39,548 nt of DNA from Chara braunii (lineage: Eukaryota; Streptophyta; Charophyceae; Charales; Characeae), in the NCBI GenBank assembly GCA_003427395.1, contig BFEA01000094.1, positions 3,427,225-3,466,772 on the forward strand, read 5' to 3'. The notes beneath the pieces were generated by a model. That model searched no databases. It was not told where the DNA came from and worked only from the letters and a program-made list of their open reading frames with translations. Positions 19,384 to 27,929 of this stretch are shown here, in pieces. Position numbers and translations under genes: made by a program. Each line of letters begins with the position of its first letter. Position 1 is the first letter of the stretch.

Positions 19384-19620
19384 GGGCGGTAACTTTTAAA
19401 TTCAGAGCTCAGGCGGTAACTTTTAAATTCAGGCGGTAAACTCGGGCGGTAAAATCGGGCGGTAACTTTCTTTCAATAGATATCATCTTCTTCTTCTTCT
19501 TTTTTTTTTCTTTTTTCTTTTTCTTTAATAGATATCATCTTCGAACTCGGGCGGTAAACTCGAGCGGTAACTTTTAAATTCAGAGCGGTAAACTCGGCGG
19601 TAACTTTTTAATTCAGAGCT
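19384..19620. repeat. Irregular GGCGGTAA(A)CT repeat cluster
   Basis: About nine copies of GCGGTAA, many as CGGGCGGTAACTTTTAAATT with or without CAGAGCTC, are interrupted by a CTT/T-rich stretch (19486-19526). AATAGATATCATCTTC flanks that stretch on both sides. Confidence 0.8.
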
Positions 19621-19650
19621 CAGTTGGTGTGTATCGTCAAGCACAACTGC

Positions 19651-19755
19651 CCGGGGCCAAGTCCCACTTACCCGAATTCTCAAATTCTGTCCGTAGATTC
19701 CACAGATCAACGGCCGGAAATGAAAAATCAGTGTAAGTGGGACTAGGCCACCGGT
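19651..19755. mobile_element. Foldback family A element, short form, second copy
   Basis: CCGGGGCCAAGTCCCACTTA pairs with TAAGTGGGACTAGGCCACCG. The interior GATCAACGGCCG is shared with the short member at 6488-6600. AATTCAGAGCTC occurs on both sides, which fits insertion into the GCGGTAA repeat cluster. Confidence 0.75.
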
Positions 19756-20248
19756 AAATTCAGAGCTCCGGGAGAAGAGGACCACAACCTCTCGACGTCG
19801 TGTTGATGCTAATCTGCGGGGATCTTTGTCTTACCGACAACCTGCTCTGCCACGTCGGCGGCGTTCGTCTTTTACGCGCCGACCCCGCCAGATCACATCT
19901 GGCTTTCCAGTGGTGACCGATTCGAATCTGCGGGCAGACCTACCAAATTCTTGTGGTTGGACAGCCACAAATGTCTGCCTACAGGCTTATCAGCGTCAAC
20001 GTGATAGTGCATCCCAATTTCTTACGATTGCGTATCAGCTTGACGCTGTTGAAAATCAGTTGTTGCTTGACCATAATAGTCCACCTGCAGAAGGTAGTAA
20101 CTATACTACTTCAGGAGGCTTTACTGTAAATGTCTTACAGTTAGCGTTTCACGGTCGCCACCGTCTTATGCATCATGCGACGCCAGGCGATGACCTCAAT
20201 ATCGTCACAAACGAATATATATATATCGTCACATATATTGTCACATGA
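19756..20248 (+). CDS. Unassigned open frame, no start codon seen
   Basis: An open frame of about 160 codons begins at the edge of the family A foldback and runs to a stop at 20246-20248. It is arginine-rich at first (ALPRRRRSSFTRRPRQ), then of ordinary composition (GWTATNVCLQAYQRQRDSAS, SQFLTIAYQLDAVENQLLL). I do not recognise a domain. No ATG opens the frame, so it would be a truncated gene, an exon, or part of a dead retroelement. It ends against a PBS-like sequence at 20246-20257. Confidence 0.25.
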
Positions 20249-20395
20249 TATCAGAGCGCCAAAGCGAAAAACAAACAAGAAAAACAAGAGAAAATGAATT
20301 CACTTTTTTATCTTCTTCCTTGTAACTCCCTCTGTTCAGAACCTCTTGCGTACGAGGCCACCCACGTGGATGTAGGTTGAGAGGCGGCTGCCCCC
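20218..20395. repeat. Direct repeat, upstream copy, with PBS-like motif
   Basis: This aligns with 21548-21712. Shared blocks are ATATATATATCGTCACA, GATATCAGAG.GC.AAAGCGAAAA, CCCTGTTCA.AACC.CTTGCGTAC and GATGTAGGTTGAG.GGCGGCTG. TGATATCAGAGC (20246-20257) differs by one base from the plant initiator tRNA-Met primer-binding sequence TGGTATCAGAGC, so this may be an LTR edge plus leader. Confidence 0.65.
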
Positions 20396-21547
20396 ACCAC
20401 CGTGTGTCATATCGACCCACTCGCACACAGCCAAAAGGCAAAGAGGCAAAGAAAAGAGGAAGGGAACAGCCAAATAATACAGAACAGGGGGCAACAAACA
20501 TAAGCAGATCCCAGATGACAAGTCCCACATGCAAGCACCGCCCCAGTCCCACACAGGCCAAACGATGGGACAAGACCAACCAGGATGTCAAACATTCTTG
20601 TCTGCAAAAAAATCAAAGAGAACCCGGAGGACCGGTATAAAAAACAATCCCGGATGACGATTCCCACATACAAGCACCGCCCCGCGTTCCAAAAGGCCGA
20701 ACCTAACAACGGGAAACAACCAACCAGGATGCCAAAAAAAAAAAAAAAAAAAAAAGCCCGGATGACTGGTCCCACATGAAGCACCGCTACCTGCTTAGAC
20801 CGAATAGACCGAATAACGGGACAAAACCAACCGGGATGCAGACAAGATTACCACACCACAACAAATCTACCATAAATAACCATAGTAAAAAAAACGAACC
20901 AGAAAATGTGGGATGACAGGACGATGATTCAGGCTATTTTCGACGCAAATGAATTCTTCCGTGCACTGTCAAGAAAGAAAACACAATATCCAGCGGCCTA
21001 GCTCAGTTGGTAAGGCACGCAAGTGGCATTCAGGAGGTCTTGGGTTCAATCCCCATTGGCCTCATGTACCTTCAGCACCACCGACAGATATGCAATTGAA
21101 AAACACAATAAGCTCCGATCCAGTGTGACAAAATCTGCTAATACGACAACAATACATCCCAAGGCAAAACCAGAACCCGGATGGTTGGTCCCACATGAAA
21201 GCACCGACACGCCAAATAGACCAAACAACAGGACAAAACCATCCGTGAAAACACGAAAGACTAACAATCCCGGATGTCATTTCCTACATATAACCAAACA
21301 ACAGGACAAAACCATCCGGGGAGAACCCGGATGATTGGTCCCCCATGCAAGCACCGCCCCTGCACCATAGGTTGTTCGGAACAACCGGAAACAACCAACC
21401 AGGATGCCAAAACAATAACCAGAACAAAATCTGCCATATCCATAGTAAAAAACCGGAACCATACAGTAGGTCCGCAAAACGGAGTACCCCAACCACGGGG
21501 AAAACTAAGCAGTAAGGAGATATATATGATGATGATGATATCCATCC
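20396..21547. repeat. Repeat units around GGATGA..GGTCCCACATG
   Basis: At least five diverged copies of CCCGGATGA.TGGTCCCACAT then GCAAGCACCGCCCC are present (near 20510, 20648, 20756, 21175 and 21318). They are often followed by CCGAA.AACGGGACAAAACCAACC then AGGATGC. A SINE-like sequence interrupts them at 20992-21064. Confidence 0.7.
20992..21064 (+). mobile_element. tRNA-like sequence, probable SINE head
   Basis: GCGGCCTAGCTCAGTTGGTA contains an exact A box TAGCTCAGTTGG (20999-21010). TTGGGTTCAATCCCCA carries a B box (21043-21052) at tRNA-normal spacing. The T arm forms, but the anticodon stem and most of the acceptor stem do not, so a working tRNA is unlikely. The head CCTAGCTCAGT is shared with the SINE-like copy at 11375-11447. 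Confidence 0.6.
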
Positions 21548-21712
21548 ATATATATATCGTCACAAAGATATCAGAGTGCAAAAGCGAAAAAAAGAAGAAA
21601 AAAAACAATTCATTTTTTATCTTTTAACTTACAACACTCCCCCTGTTCAAAACCACTTGCGTACAAGGCCGCCCACCTGGATGTAGGTTGAGCGGCGGCT
21701 GCCCGCTTATAC
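21548..21712. repeat. Direct repeat, downstream copy
   Basis: Partner of 20218-20395, with the PBS-like core as AGATATCAGAGTGC (21566-21579). The two copies are about 1.3 kb apart in the same orientation. Confidence 0.65.
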
Positions 21713-21737
21713 TAGTATATATTTGTATATATACCGC

Positions 21738-22050
21738 CAAATATATCCCTTGAAGCAGTACATCTGTCAAGTTTAAGGGCGTACACACACTAGCACGAGC
21801 TTGAATGTATGTGACCGCATTTACGGCCGGATTTTATATATATCTGTCAAATATATCCCTTGGAGCAGTACATCTGTCCAGTTTAAAGGCGTACACACAC
21901 TAGCACGATCTTGAATGAATGTGACCGCATTTACGGCCGGATTTTATACATATCTGTCAAGTTTAAGTGCGTACTCACACTTGCATCTGGCCACAATTCC
22001 GTCCAGATATAAGTAACGTTTAAGCGCAGTGTGAATATGCCCTAAGGCAC
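21738..22050. repeat. Tandem repeat, 110-bp unit, 2+ copies
   Basis: CAAATATATCCCTTG.AGCAG begins at 21738 and 21848, and a partial third unit begins at 21958. Each unit has GGCGTACACACACTAGCACG and GACCGCATTTACGGCCGGAT. The tail (21968-22047) ends with an imperfect inverse, CAGTGTGAATATGCCCTAA. Confidence 0.9.
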
Positions 22051-22384
22051 TGCAATTACCACGGTGAATCGGTTAGTTATCGGCGAGGAAAACGCGACAT
22101 AGAAATGCGGAATTACCTAGGGCCGGTCAGTTCAATGATGAGTGAAAAAGTGCCATAGAAATAAAGTGAAAAAGTGCCAGTTAAAAAAAGAAAAAAAAAA
22201 AAAAAGAAAAAAAAAAAATGCCAGTTCGAACTCCATATGAGTAAAATATTAAAATTCTGAATTATTAAAAAATATATAAAATTCTGAATTACCTAGGGCC
22301 GGTCAGTTCAATGAAAATATCTCAAGGGTATCGAACTTCAAAAAAAAAAAAAAAAAACGCGGAATAGAAAAGTGGTCGTTGGGC
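22051..22384. other. No gene; two fragments of a foldback centre
   Basis: CCTAGGGCCGGTCAGTTCAA occurs at 22116 and 22291, matching the centre of the foldback at 15051-15202. A-rich tracts and AAAGTGCCA repeats lie between. Confidence 0.6.
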
Positions 22385-22512
22385 CTCCTCGCTCCACTAC
22401 TCTCCAAATGTGCAAAACAAGACTGAATCTTGCACTAGAACATGGAAAGATACACCACCATTTATTTTTTTTTCTCTTTTGCGCATGCATGTGGAGAGTA
22501 GTCGAGCGAGGA
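22385..22512. mobile_element. Foldback family D element
   Basis: CTCCTCGCTCCACTACTCTC pairs with GAGAGTAGTCGAGCGAGGA. The centre shares CCAAATGTGC and GAACATGGAAAGATACAC with 6745-6870. Confidence 0.75.
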
Positions 22513-22637
22513 TCATTCTCGACTTCCTGCAGTTAACTACTGGCAGTCCTTTTCGAATTTTTATTTTATTTTTTTCCGACTCGGGATGCGTCTCGTTCTC
22601 GCCATGAAATCAATCGATTCGCAATGTGGAGAGAAGA

Positions 22638-22705
<68 letters not shown>

Positions 22706-23048
22706 ATGGTAGTACCTACGCATTCCCGGCCGAGTAGAAAAGTAATAACCTTACCAGTAATGGTAATTAAGTTAAATTAACACCCCCCCCCCCCCCCCCC
22801 CCCCACCCATTAAAAAAAAAAAGGGCAGTAGTGGTAGCGAGAGCAATCAAAGGCGGAGTAGAAAAGTATAATAATATTATCTCAAAAACTAAAAATAATA
22901 ATATAATAATAATATAATATAATAATAATCATATTACCAGTAATGATAATTACCCAAAAAAAAAAAAGGACAGTGGGTAGTAGTGAGATCAATCACAAGG
23001 GAATGGTGAAGAAAAACGCACAACGGCAGAATCGGCTTACTCTTTACC

Positions 23049-23133
<85 letters not shown>

Positions 23134-23499
23134 AGCCTTCGAGATCGCTCTTGTTAGCATAATAACTAAATACCTAACCTAGTTACTGCGGGTGTTCCCG
23201 ACTTACCCTGAGTTTTTTTTTTGCCCTTTTTGTTTCACTTCGTACTTCTTTATGGCGAAGAGGAGAACTTTCCCGCCAAACCTCTCCCTACTACCAAACC
23301 TCCCTCCAGAAACTCCTCTCCTCTCTCGTGGCGGGAAATCCTTCGTCACTCGGGCGCCAGTCTTCTCTTCCCGCCAGAGGAGAACTTTCCCGCCAATGAG
23401 CTTGGACAGCTCTCGGCTATGGCGGCCGTATGAGCTGCGATCACATCACTTGTGATGTACATTGGCCACACAGACTCATGCATTATGATGCATACATAT
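22513..23499. repeat. Microsatellites and homopolymers, no gene
   Basis: GA repeat 22638-22702, C-run 22783-22804, AAT-rich repeats near 22870-22935, AC repeat 23052-23094 followed by an A-run to 23130. GAGGAGAACTTTCCCGCCAA is duplicated (23260 and 23378) in a TC-rich stretch. Confidence 0.85.
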
Positions 23500-23529
23500 A
23501 CATAGAGAGAGAGAGAGTGCGAGCGAGCG

Positions 23530-23582
<53 letters not shown>
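23500..23582. repeat. (GA)n microsatellite
   Basis: GA repeat with a short GAGC interruption. Confidence 0.95.
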
Positions 23583-23587
<5 letters not shown>

Positions 23588-23651
23588 CAAACATGCACAC
23601 GGCGGTTCTTCCTTTCTCCCTTTTGGTTATCTTCTTCTTTCGTTTATTCCT

Positions 23652-23782
23652 TGGACCCACGACAGGATTTAACGCCTGAATCTGGACGTCTTTCCGCAGA
23701 CATACAGAAACAAATCGCGATTCATCGGCTCTTCTGCATCTCCGCATAAAAACATCCAGGATTCAGGCGCGTAAACCTTCCT
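23652..23782. mobile_element. Foldback family A element, eroded ends
   Basis: GGACCCAC then GATTTAACGCCTGAATCTGG pairs with CCAGGATTCAGGCGCGTAAA. The interior TCGGCTCTTCTGCATCTCCG matches other long family A copies. The outermost bases are lost. Confidence 0.65.
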
Positions 23783-23821
23783 TTTTGTTTTTTGTTTCTT
23801 TTTCCCTTTCCCAACCCTTTT

Positions 23822-24093
23822 TGCTACAGTCTTCCCCCGAATACAACGTACGGTCATTATAGCTGAATTTAGACTGAAAAGATACACTTAATTCACCTAC
23901 TAGCAACGAGGATCGGATCGAATGCCTGAATCTGGATCTGTTTTATGCAGAGATGCAACCAATGGCGTACTGCGTACGTACACTTTGTGCTCATAATTTT
24001 TTACTTTTATTTTTTATTTTCAAACATCGTAGGCGATGTTGCGCTACGGTCTTCCCCCGAAGACAACGTACGGTCGTTATGGGACCTCGGCCC
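23822..24093. mobile_element. Composite of family B and family A fragments
   Basis: CTACAGTCTTCCCCCGAATA starts a half copy of family B (23823-23898). It is followed by family A interior sequence (CGAGGATCGGATCGAATGCC at 23907 and GCAGAGATGCA near 23946). Then comes another family B end (CTACGGTCTTCCCCCGAA near 24044), then the family A right end GGGACCTCGGCCCA. This fits family B copies inserted into or beside a family A copy. Confidence 0.55.
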
Positions 24094-24379
24094 AGAAGAA
24101 GGTCGTGAATGTCAGAAGAAGATCATGGCCTTTCACGTTTCATGAACTACCGACCGAATGTGACCGGTAAGGAGACCAGGTGCAATCATGATGTCCCTCT
24201 TGCATCTGTCGTACGGTGTGCCACAAATACATAGAGTCAAACCAACCCCCCCCCCCAAAAAAAAAAGGGGCGTTGTTGGCCCCATCTCTGACTCCCGCTG
24301 TTGGGGCGGAGGGCAACATGATTTACCTCGTTTGCAAGCTTAGGCCCTATGCTTGCAGGGGTCCCCCTCTATATAGTCT
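24094..24379. other. No gene certain; upstream part of LINE fragment
   Basis: Contains C- and A-runs near 24247-24267 and no recognisable protein block. It may hold eroded LINE sequence leading into the zinc-binding region at 24400. Confidence 0.4.
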
Positions 24380-24882
24380 TAGGAGTAGTGGTAGCAAGGC
24401 TATGGACATCCCCACCAAATGCCTCAGATGCGGGGGCCGTGCAGAGGAAACGTTGGAACACCTTTTTCTGGTCCTGCCCAGCGTCCAGAAGACTGTGGAC
24501 GTGGTGGGCCAATCACTGGGTGTTATTCGTGGGGGATCTGCTAACCTGGGATGAGCACTGGGTACTCCATGGCAGGATTCCATCCACCTGGTTCAGGCAC
24601 GTGGGAAGAGGATATGTTGCACAAGCAATTCGTTCCATCTTCCTGTGGATCATTTGGGAAGACAGGAACAACATTCTCTTCAAACAGGAATGGACTAGTG
24701 ATGCCGCTATCATCTCCAAGACCAAGGGATGGGTCAGAGCCATGATCAGGGTGGATTGGCTCAGGAAGGCCAAGCAAGGCAGCACAGCTTGGGGCAGTCA
24801 CTGGTTCTTGGTTACATCGGCACGGGCAGCCGTGACACACTCAGCCCAATTGGTCATCACCCCTTATTTCTCTGCCTCCTAA
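24380..24882 (+). pseudogene. LINE ORF2 C-terminal fragment (zf-RVT region)
   Basis: Plus-strand end of a plant-type LINE ORF2. The first frame gives IPTKCLRCGGRAEETLEHLF, the start of the Cys/His zinc-binding domain that follows the RT in plant LINEs. The frame then breaks in a five-T run (24463-24467) and continues in the next frame as WSCPASRRLWTWW, AIRSIFLWIIWEDRNNILF and TAWGSHWFLV up to a stop at 24880-24882. The broken run could be mutation or a base-calling error. Its 3' flank contains a duplicated TTTCCTAACTCCACTTTC and is then interrupted by the Ty3 LTR at 24990. Confidence 0.82.
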
Positions 24883-24989
24883 TTCCCAACCTCTCTACCG
24901 TGCTTCTGACCCTCCCACCGGACTTAACCCAATTCTTCACCCCTTCCTAACTCCACTTTCTTTCCTAACTCCACTTTCTTTCCCCAAGC

Positions 24990-27680
24990 TGTGATGCCCA
25001 AACCTCACGGGCGGCGCGACTTCCTGATCGGAGTGGGATGTGGGCCTGGAAGTGCGAAAAGGGGTGTGCCAAGGATTTTTGGGAAATTGGGGGTGGAGTC
25101 CCAGGTCAGAACTGAGATCTCCTGTGGCAAGGTTTCAGGGGCATAAGTGCAATGAGGCTAAGGGACGGGTTACTTTCGGTCTGATGGCGGTCGATGTCAC
25201 GCAGCATAAGGCAGATGGTATGCGCGGTGTAACTGGGACCGTCTGATCCGCCTGTTTTAGTGATGGCGGTTCGGGAGAGGCCCGTTCGTGAGGGTTACGA
25301 TTCCTATGAGTCGGACCTTCGGGTGCAGACACGTGGCGTCTGTCGTCGCGCATTCTGGTTAGGCTCCGCGGTTTCAAAGGTTCGTCCATTGCCACGCCGT
25401 CTGCAATTTCTGCAAGGCGCGCGGGGCCAATACGGGGCGATGGAATTCCACGGCACCAACGTGAGTTGATGGTACAAGAGGAGGAGACGGAAGGGAGGGA
25501 AATTGGTAGTGATAACAACGAAGCCGGGGGATATGAAGTATTGCGTGTTATACGTAGTTGGGTAATCGGAGCACCTCGGATCGTTAGTTACGGCACTGTG
25601 AAACCCCCTGGGGCACAATCGGTTTTCGGTTAGGCAGGGAAATTTCGAGCGTCTCCGCCTAAGATATTCTCTTACCCTAGGCTCGAAGTACCCGGAGTCC
25701 CATGGGTACGTCATCTTATCATTGCGGTGTAGTGGAAGCCTCCCGTACGCATCTGACTGACAGGGGGATCTCCAGATATGGTGTCGGAAATTCCTGCCAA
25801 CTCAGATGGCACTGCTTGAAAGGAGGAAGGTTNCTCGCCTATCCCGATACTGGAGGTGCNAGTTTCGTCAACGATCGCGACTCGCCGCGCGTGGACACCT
25901 GTAGGCCGCGCAATTCGGATCGCGCTTACACGTATCCACACGAGGCGTTCGCTTGCACCCGCGCCTGTTGGCTAACGCTTACGCCCAAGTGAAAATTTAA
26001 TCCCTCATGCAAAATCGCCACGTGTCGTGGATGACTACCCAATCATCTAATCACTCAGTGGTCCCACAAACAATCATTTCCGAGCATGCAAGGTGTCATT
26101 ACACATCAGACATCGCAACAACATCAGAGCTCCTACCATACTAACANNNNNNNNNNNNNNNNNNNNNNNNNNNNNNNNNNNNNNNNNNNNNNNNNNNNNN
26201 NNNNNNNNNNNNNNNNNNNNNNNNNNNNNNNNNNNNNNNNNNNNNNNNNNNNNNNNNNNNNNNNNNNNNNNNNNNNNNNNNNNNNNNNNNNNNNNNNNNN
26301 NNNNNNNNNNNNNNNNNNNNNNNNNNNNNNNNNNNNNNNNNNNNNNNNNNNNNNNNNNNNNNNNNNNNNNNNNNNNNNNNNNNNNNNNNNNNNNNNNNNN
26401 NNNNNNNNNNNNNNNNNNNNNNNNNNNNNNNNNNNNNNNNNNNNNNNNNNNNNNNNNNNNNNNNNNNNNNNNNNNNNNNNNNNNNNNNNNNNNNNNNNNN
26501 NNNNNNNNNNNNNNNNNNNNNNNNNNNNNNNNNNNNNNNNNNNNNNNNNNNNNNNNNNNNNNNNNNNNNNNNNNNNNNNNNNNNNNNNNNNNNNNNNNNN
26601 NNNNNNNNNNNNNNNNNNNNNNNNNNCTCTCTCTCTCTCTCTCTCCGATGCGGACAGTCCGTCGTCACGCACCAACCCACGAAGTCATCGCCCCGCTTAG
26701 TCCTCCTGCACCCGTTAGGTTCGCTCACTCGCTATAGTCCATCGTAGCCCCACGCGTCAACCCCGCACATTCGACACCAGCTCGTCGGGTCGCCCGACTC
26801 CTACTTCAACTTACCTCTTACTTCGCTCGTGAGCCAACCATCACTGATCGCGCTACCCTGAGCTTCCAACAACTAGTTAAGAGAGTTACCTAATCGAGCA
26901 ACCGAAATTTATAGTGTGCATGCAAGCGCGAAGAACACAAAATTGCAAGGACTTAGAAAGGAGATTAGGAGAGGGAGCCTCTACGTTCTGCATGGCTAGA
27001 CCGCGGCGTGGGGGACGTAGCCACTCTCCGCGCATCGATCCGATCATGCAGCCTGCAGGCTAGACCGTCATAGCAAAAAGAGAAGGAGAGGGCGAGAAAG
27101 ACGAAGCTCAAGAAGGGAGATACAGTTACAATGGCGCCTGCCAAAAAATTACAGTTACGCACGAGATTAAGGGCGCTGACTAATCAGAGTTCCCGCTGCA
27201 GCCGCAAAAAGAAGCGCGCAAGAAAGACAACACGCGGCAAAAGAAATCCCGAATTCCTAAATTCCTAAACTTATTGCAAAAAAAACTTCAATAAAATGCA
27301 AATTTCGGAAAGAAAGTCCGAAATTTCGAGAGCCATCGAGGGCTTGACAAGATTCGAAAAAAGAATTTAAAAAAAAAGCAAAACTTCCCACGCGATCTCC
27401 GCGCCTAAAAACCGACAACAAAACAAGAAAGAAGCGACCTCAAACATTATTAATGGCGCCTTTGTCGGCGCGACAGCCACTCAATCGGCCCTCTCGGGAC
27501 TAGCTCGGCCCGGAACCCGGCCATCCGAAAAGAAGCGACGCAAAAAGATGAAAAAGTGAGGACACCGATGCAATTTCCCCTCAATCCTGATCTCCCGTAA
27601 TTGGCCCAACCTTCCCATCTTAGGACCCCTCATTGTCATCGTGCGAAAAATCGTGTGGAATAGAAATTGGTTTGTTCACA
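24990..27680 (-). repeat. 3' LTR of the Ty3 element (left copy)
   Basis: Starts TGTGATGCCC and ends TTGTTCACA on the plus strand, giving TG..CA ends. It aligns with 35936-38493 along its length. If the N gap is replaced by the matching 270 bases of the other LTR, its length becomes about 2.48 kb, agreeing with the right copy. It has no open frame with a known domain. The right boundary is where similarity stops; the partner breaks at an N there, so it is uncertain by tens of bases. Confidence 0.8.
26147..26626. other. Assembly gap, 480 Ns
   Basis: A run of N inside the left LTR. The homologous stretch of the right LTR (37175 to about 37445) is only about 270 bases, so the gap size is probably an estimate. 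Confidence 0.99.
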
Positions 27681-27929
27681 TATGTGACGCCCAGGGGGTT
27701 CCAATCTTAAGCAAGCTCCCGCTTGCTTGAATCATGACACGTGTCGATCTCTCTAATTGATCGACATGCGGAGCCTTCTTCATTGCCACTTACCGTTCGA
27801 CAAGAGTGTAGACGTTATCGAGGGTGGCACACGTGGCTTTATCCTACAATTTCCTCAGAAAGGGCTCTCTTCAGTCCAAGAAGGGGATCGTGTGTGCCAT
27901 CGCCGTGGCACGTGCCATACATCCGCGCA
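27681..27929. other. Ty3 element 3' untranslated region
   Basis: Lies between the last ORF3 stop and the 3' LTR. It contains a hairpin AAGCAAGC-TCCC-GCTTGCTT (27709-27728) and a CGACACGTGTC-like palindrome nearby. The polypurine tract expected beside the LTR was not found. Confidence 0.5.

Noticed and set aside
20992-21064. Functional tRNA gene
   Set aside because: A and B boxes and a T arm are present, but the anticodon stem does not pair and the acceptor stem is poor.
6900-22050. CRISPR-like arrays among the tandem repeats
   Set aside because: Repeats are head to tail without unique regular spacers, and the DNA is plainly eukaryotic.
26086-26737. Long frames across 26.1-26.7 kb on both strands
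   Set aside because: They are translated through 480 Ns and have no real content.
27684-27700. Second LTR start (TGTGACGCCC) just right of the left LTR
   Set aside because: It resembles the LTR start TGTGATGCCC, but similarity stops after ten bases.
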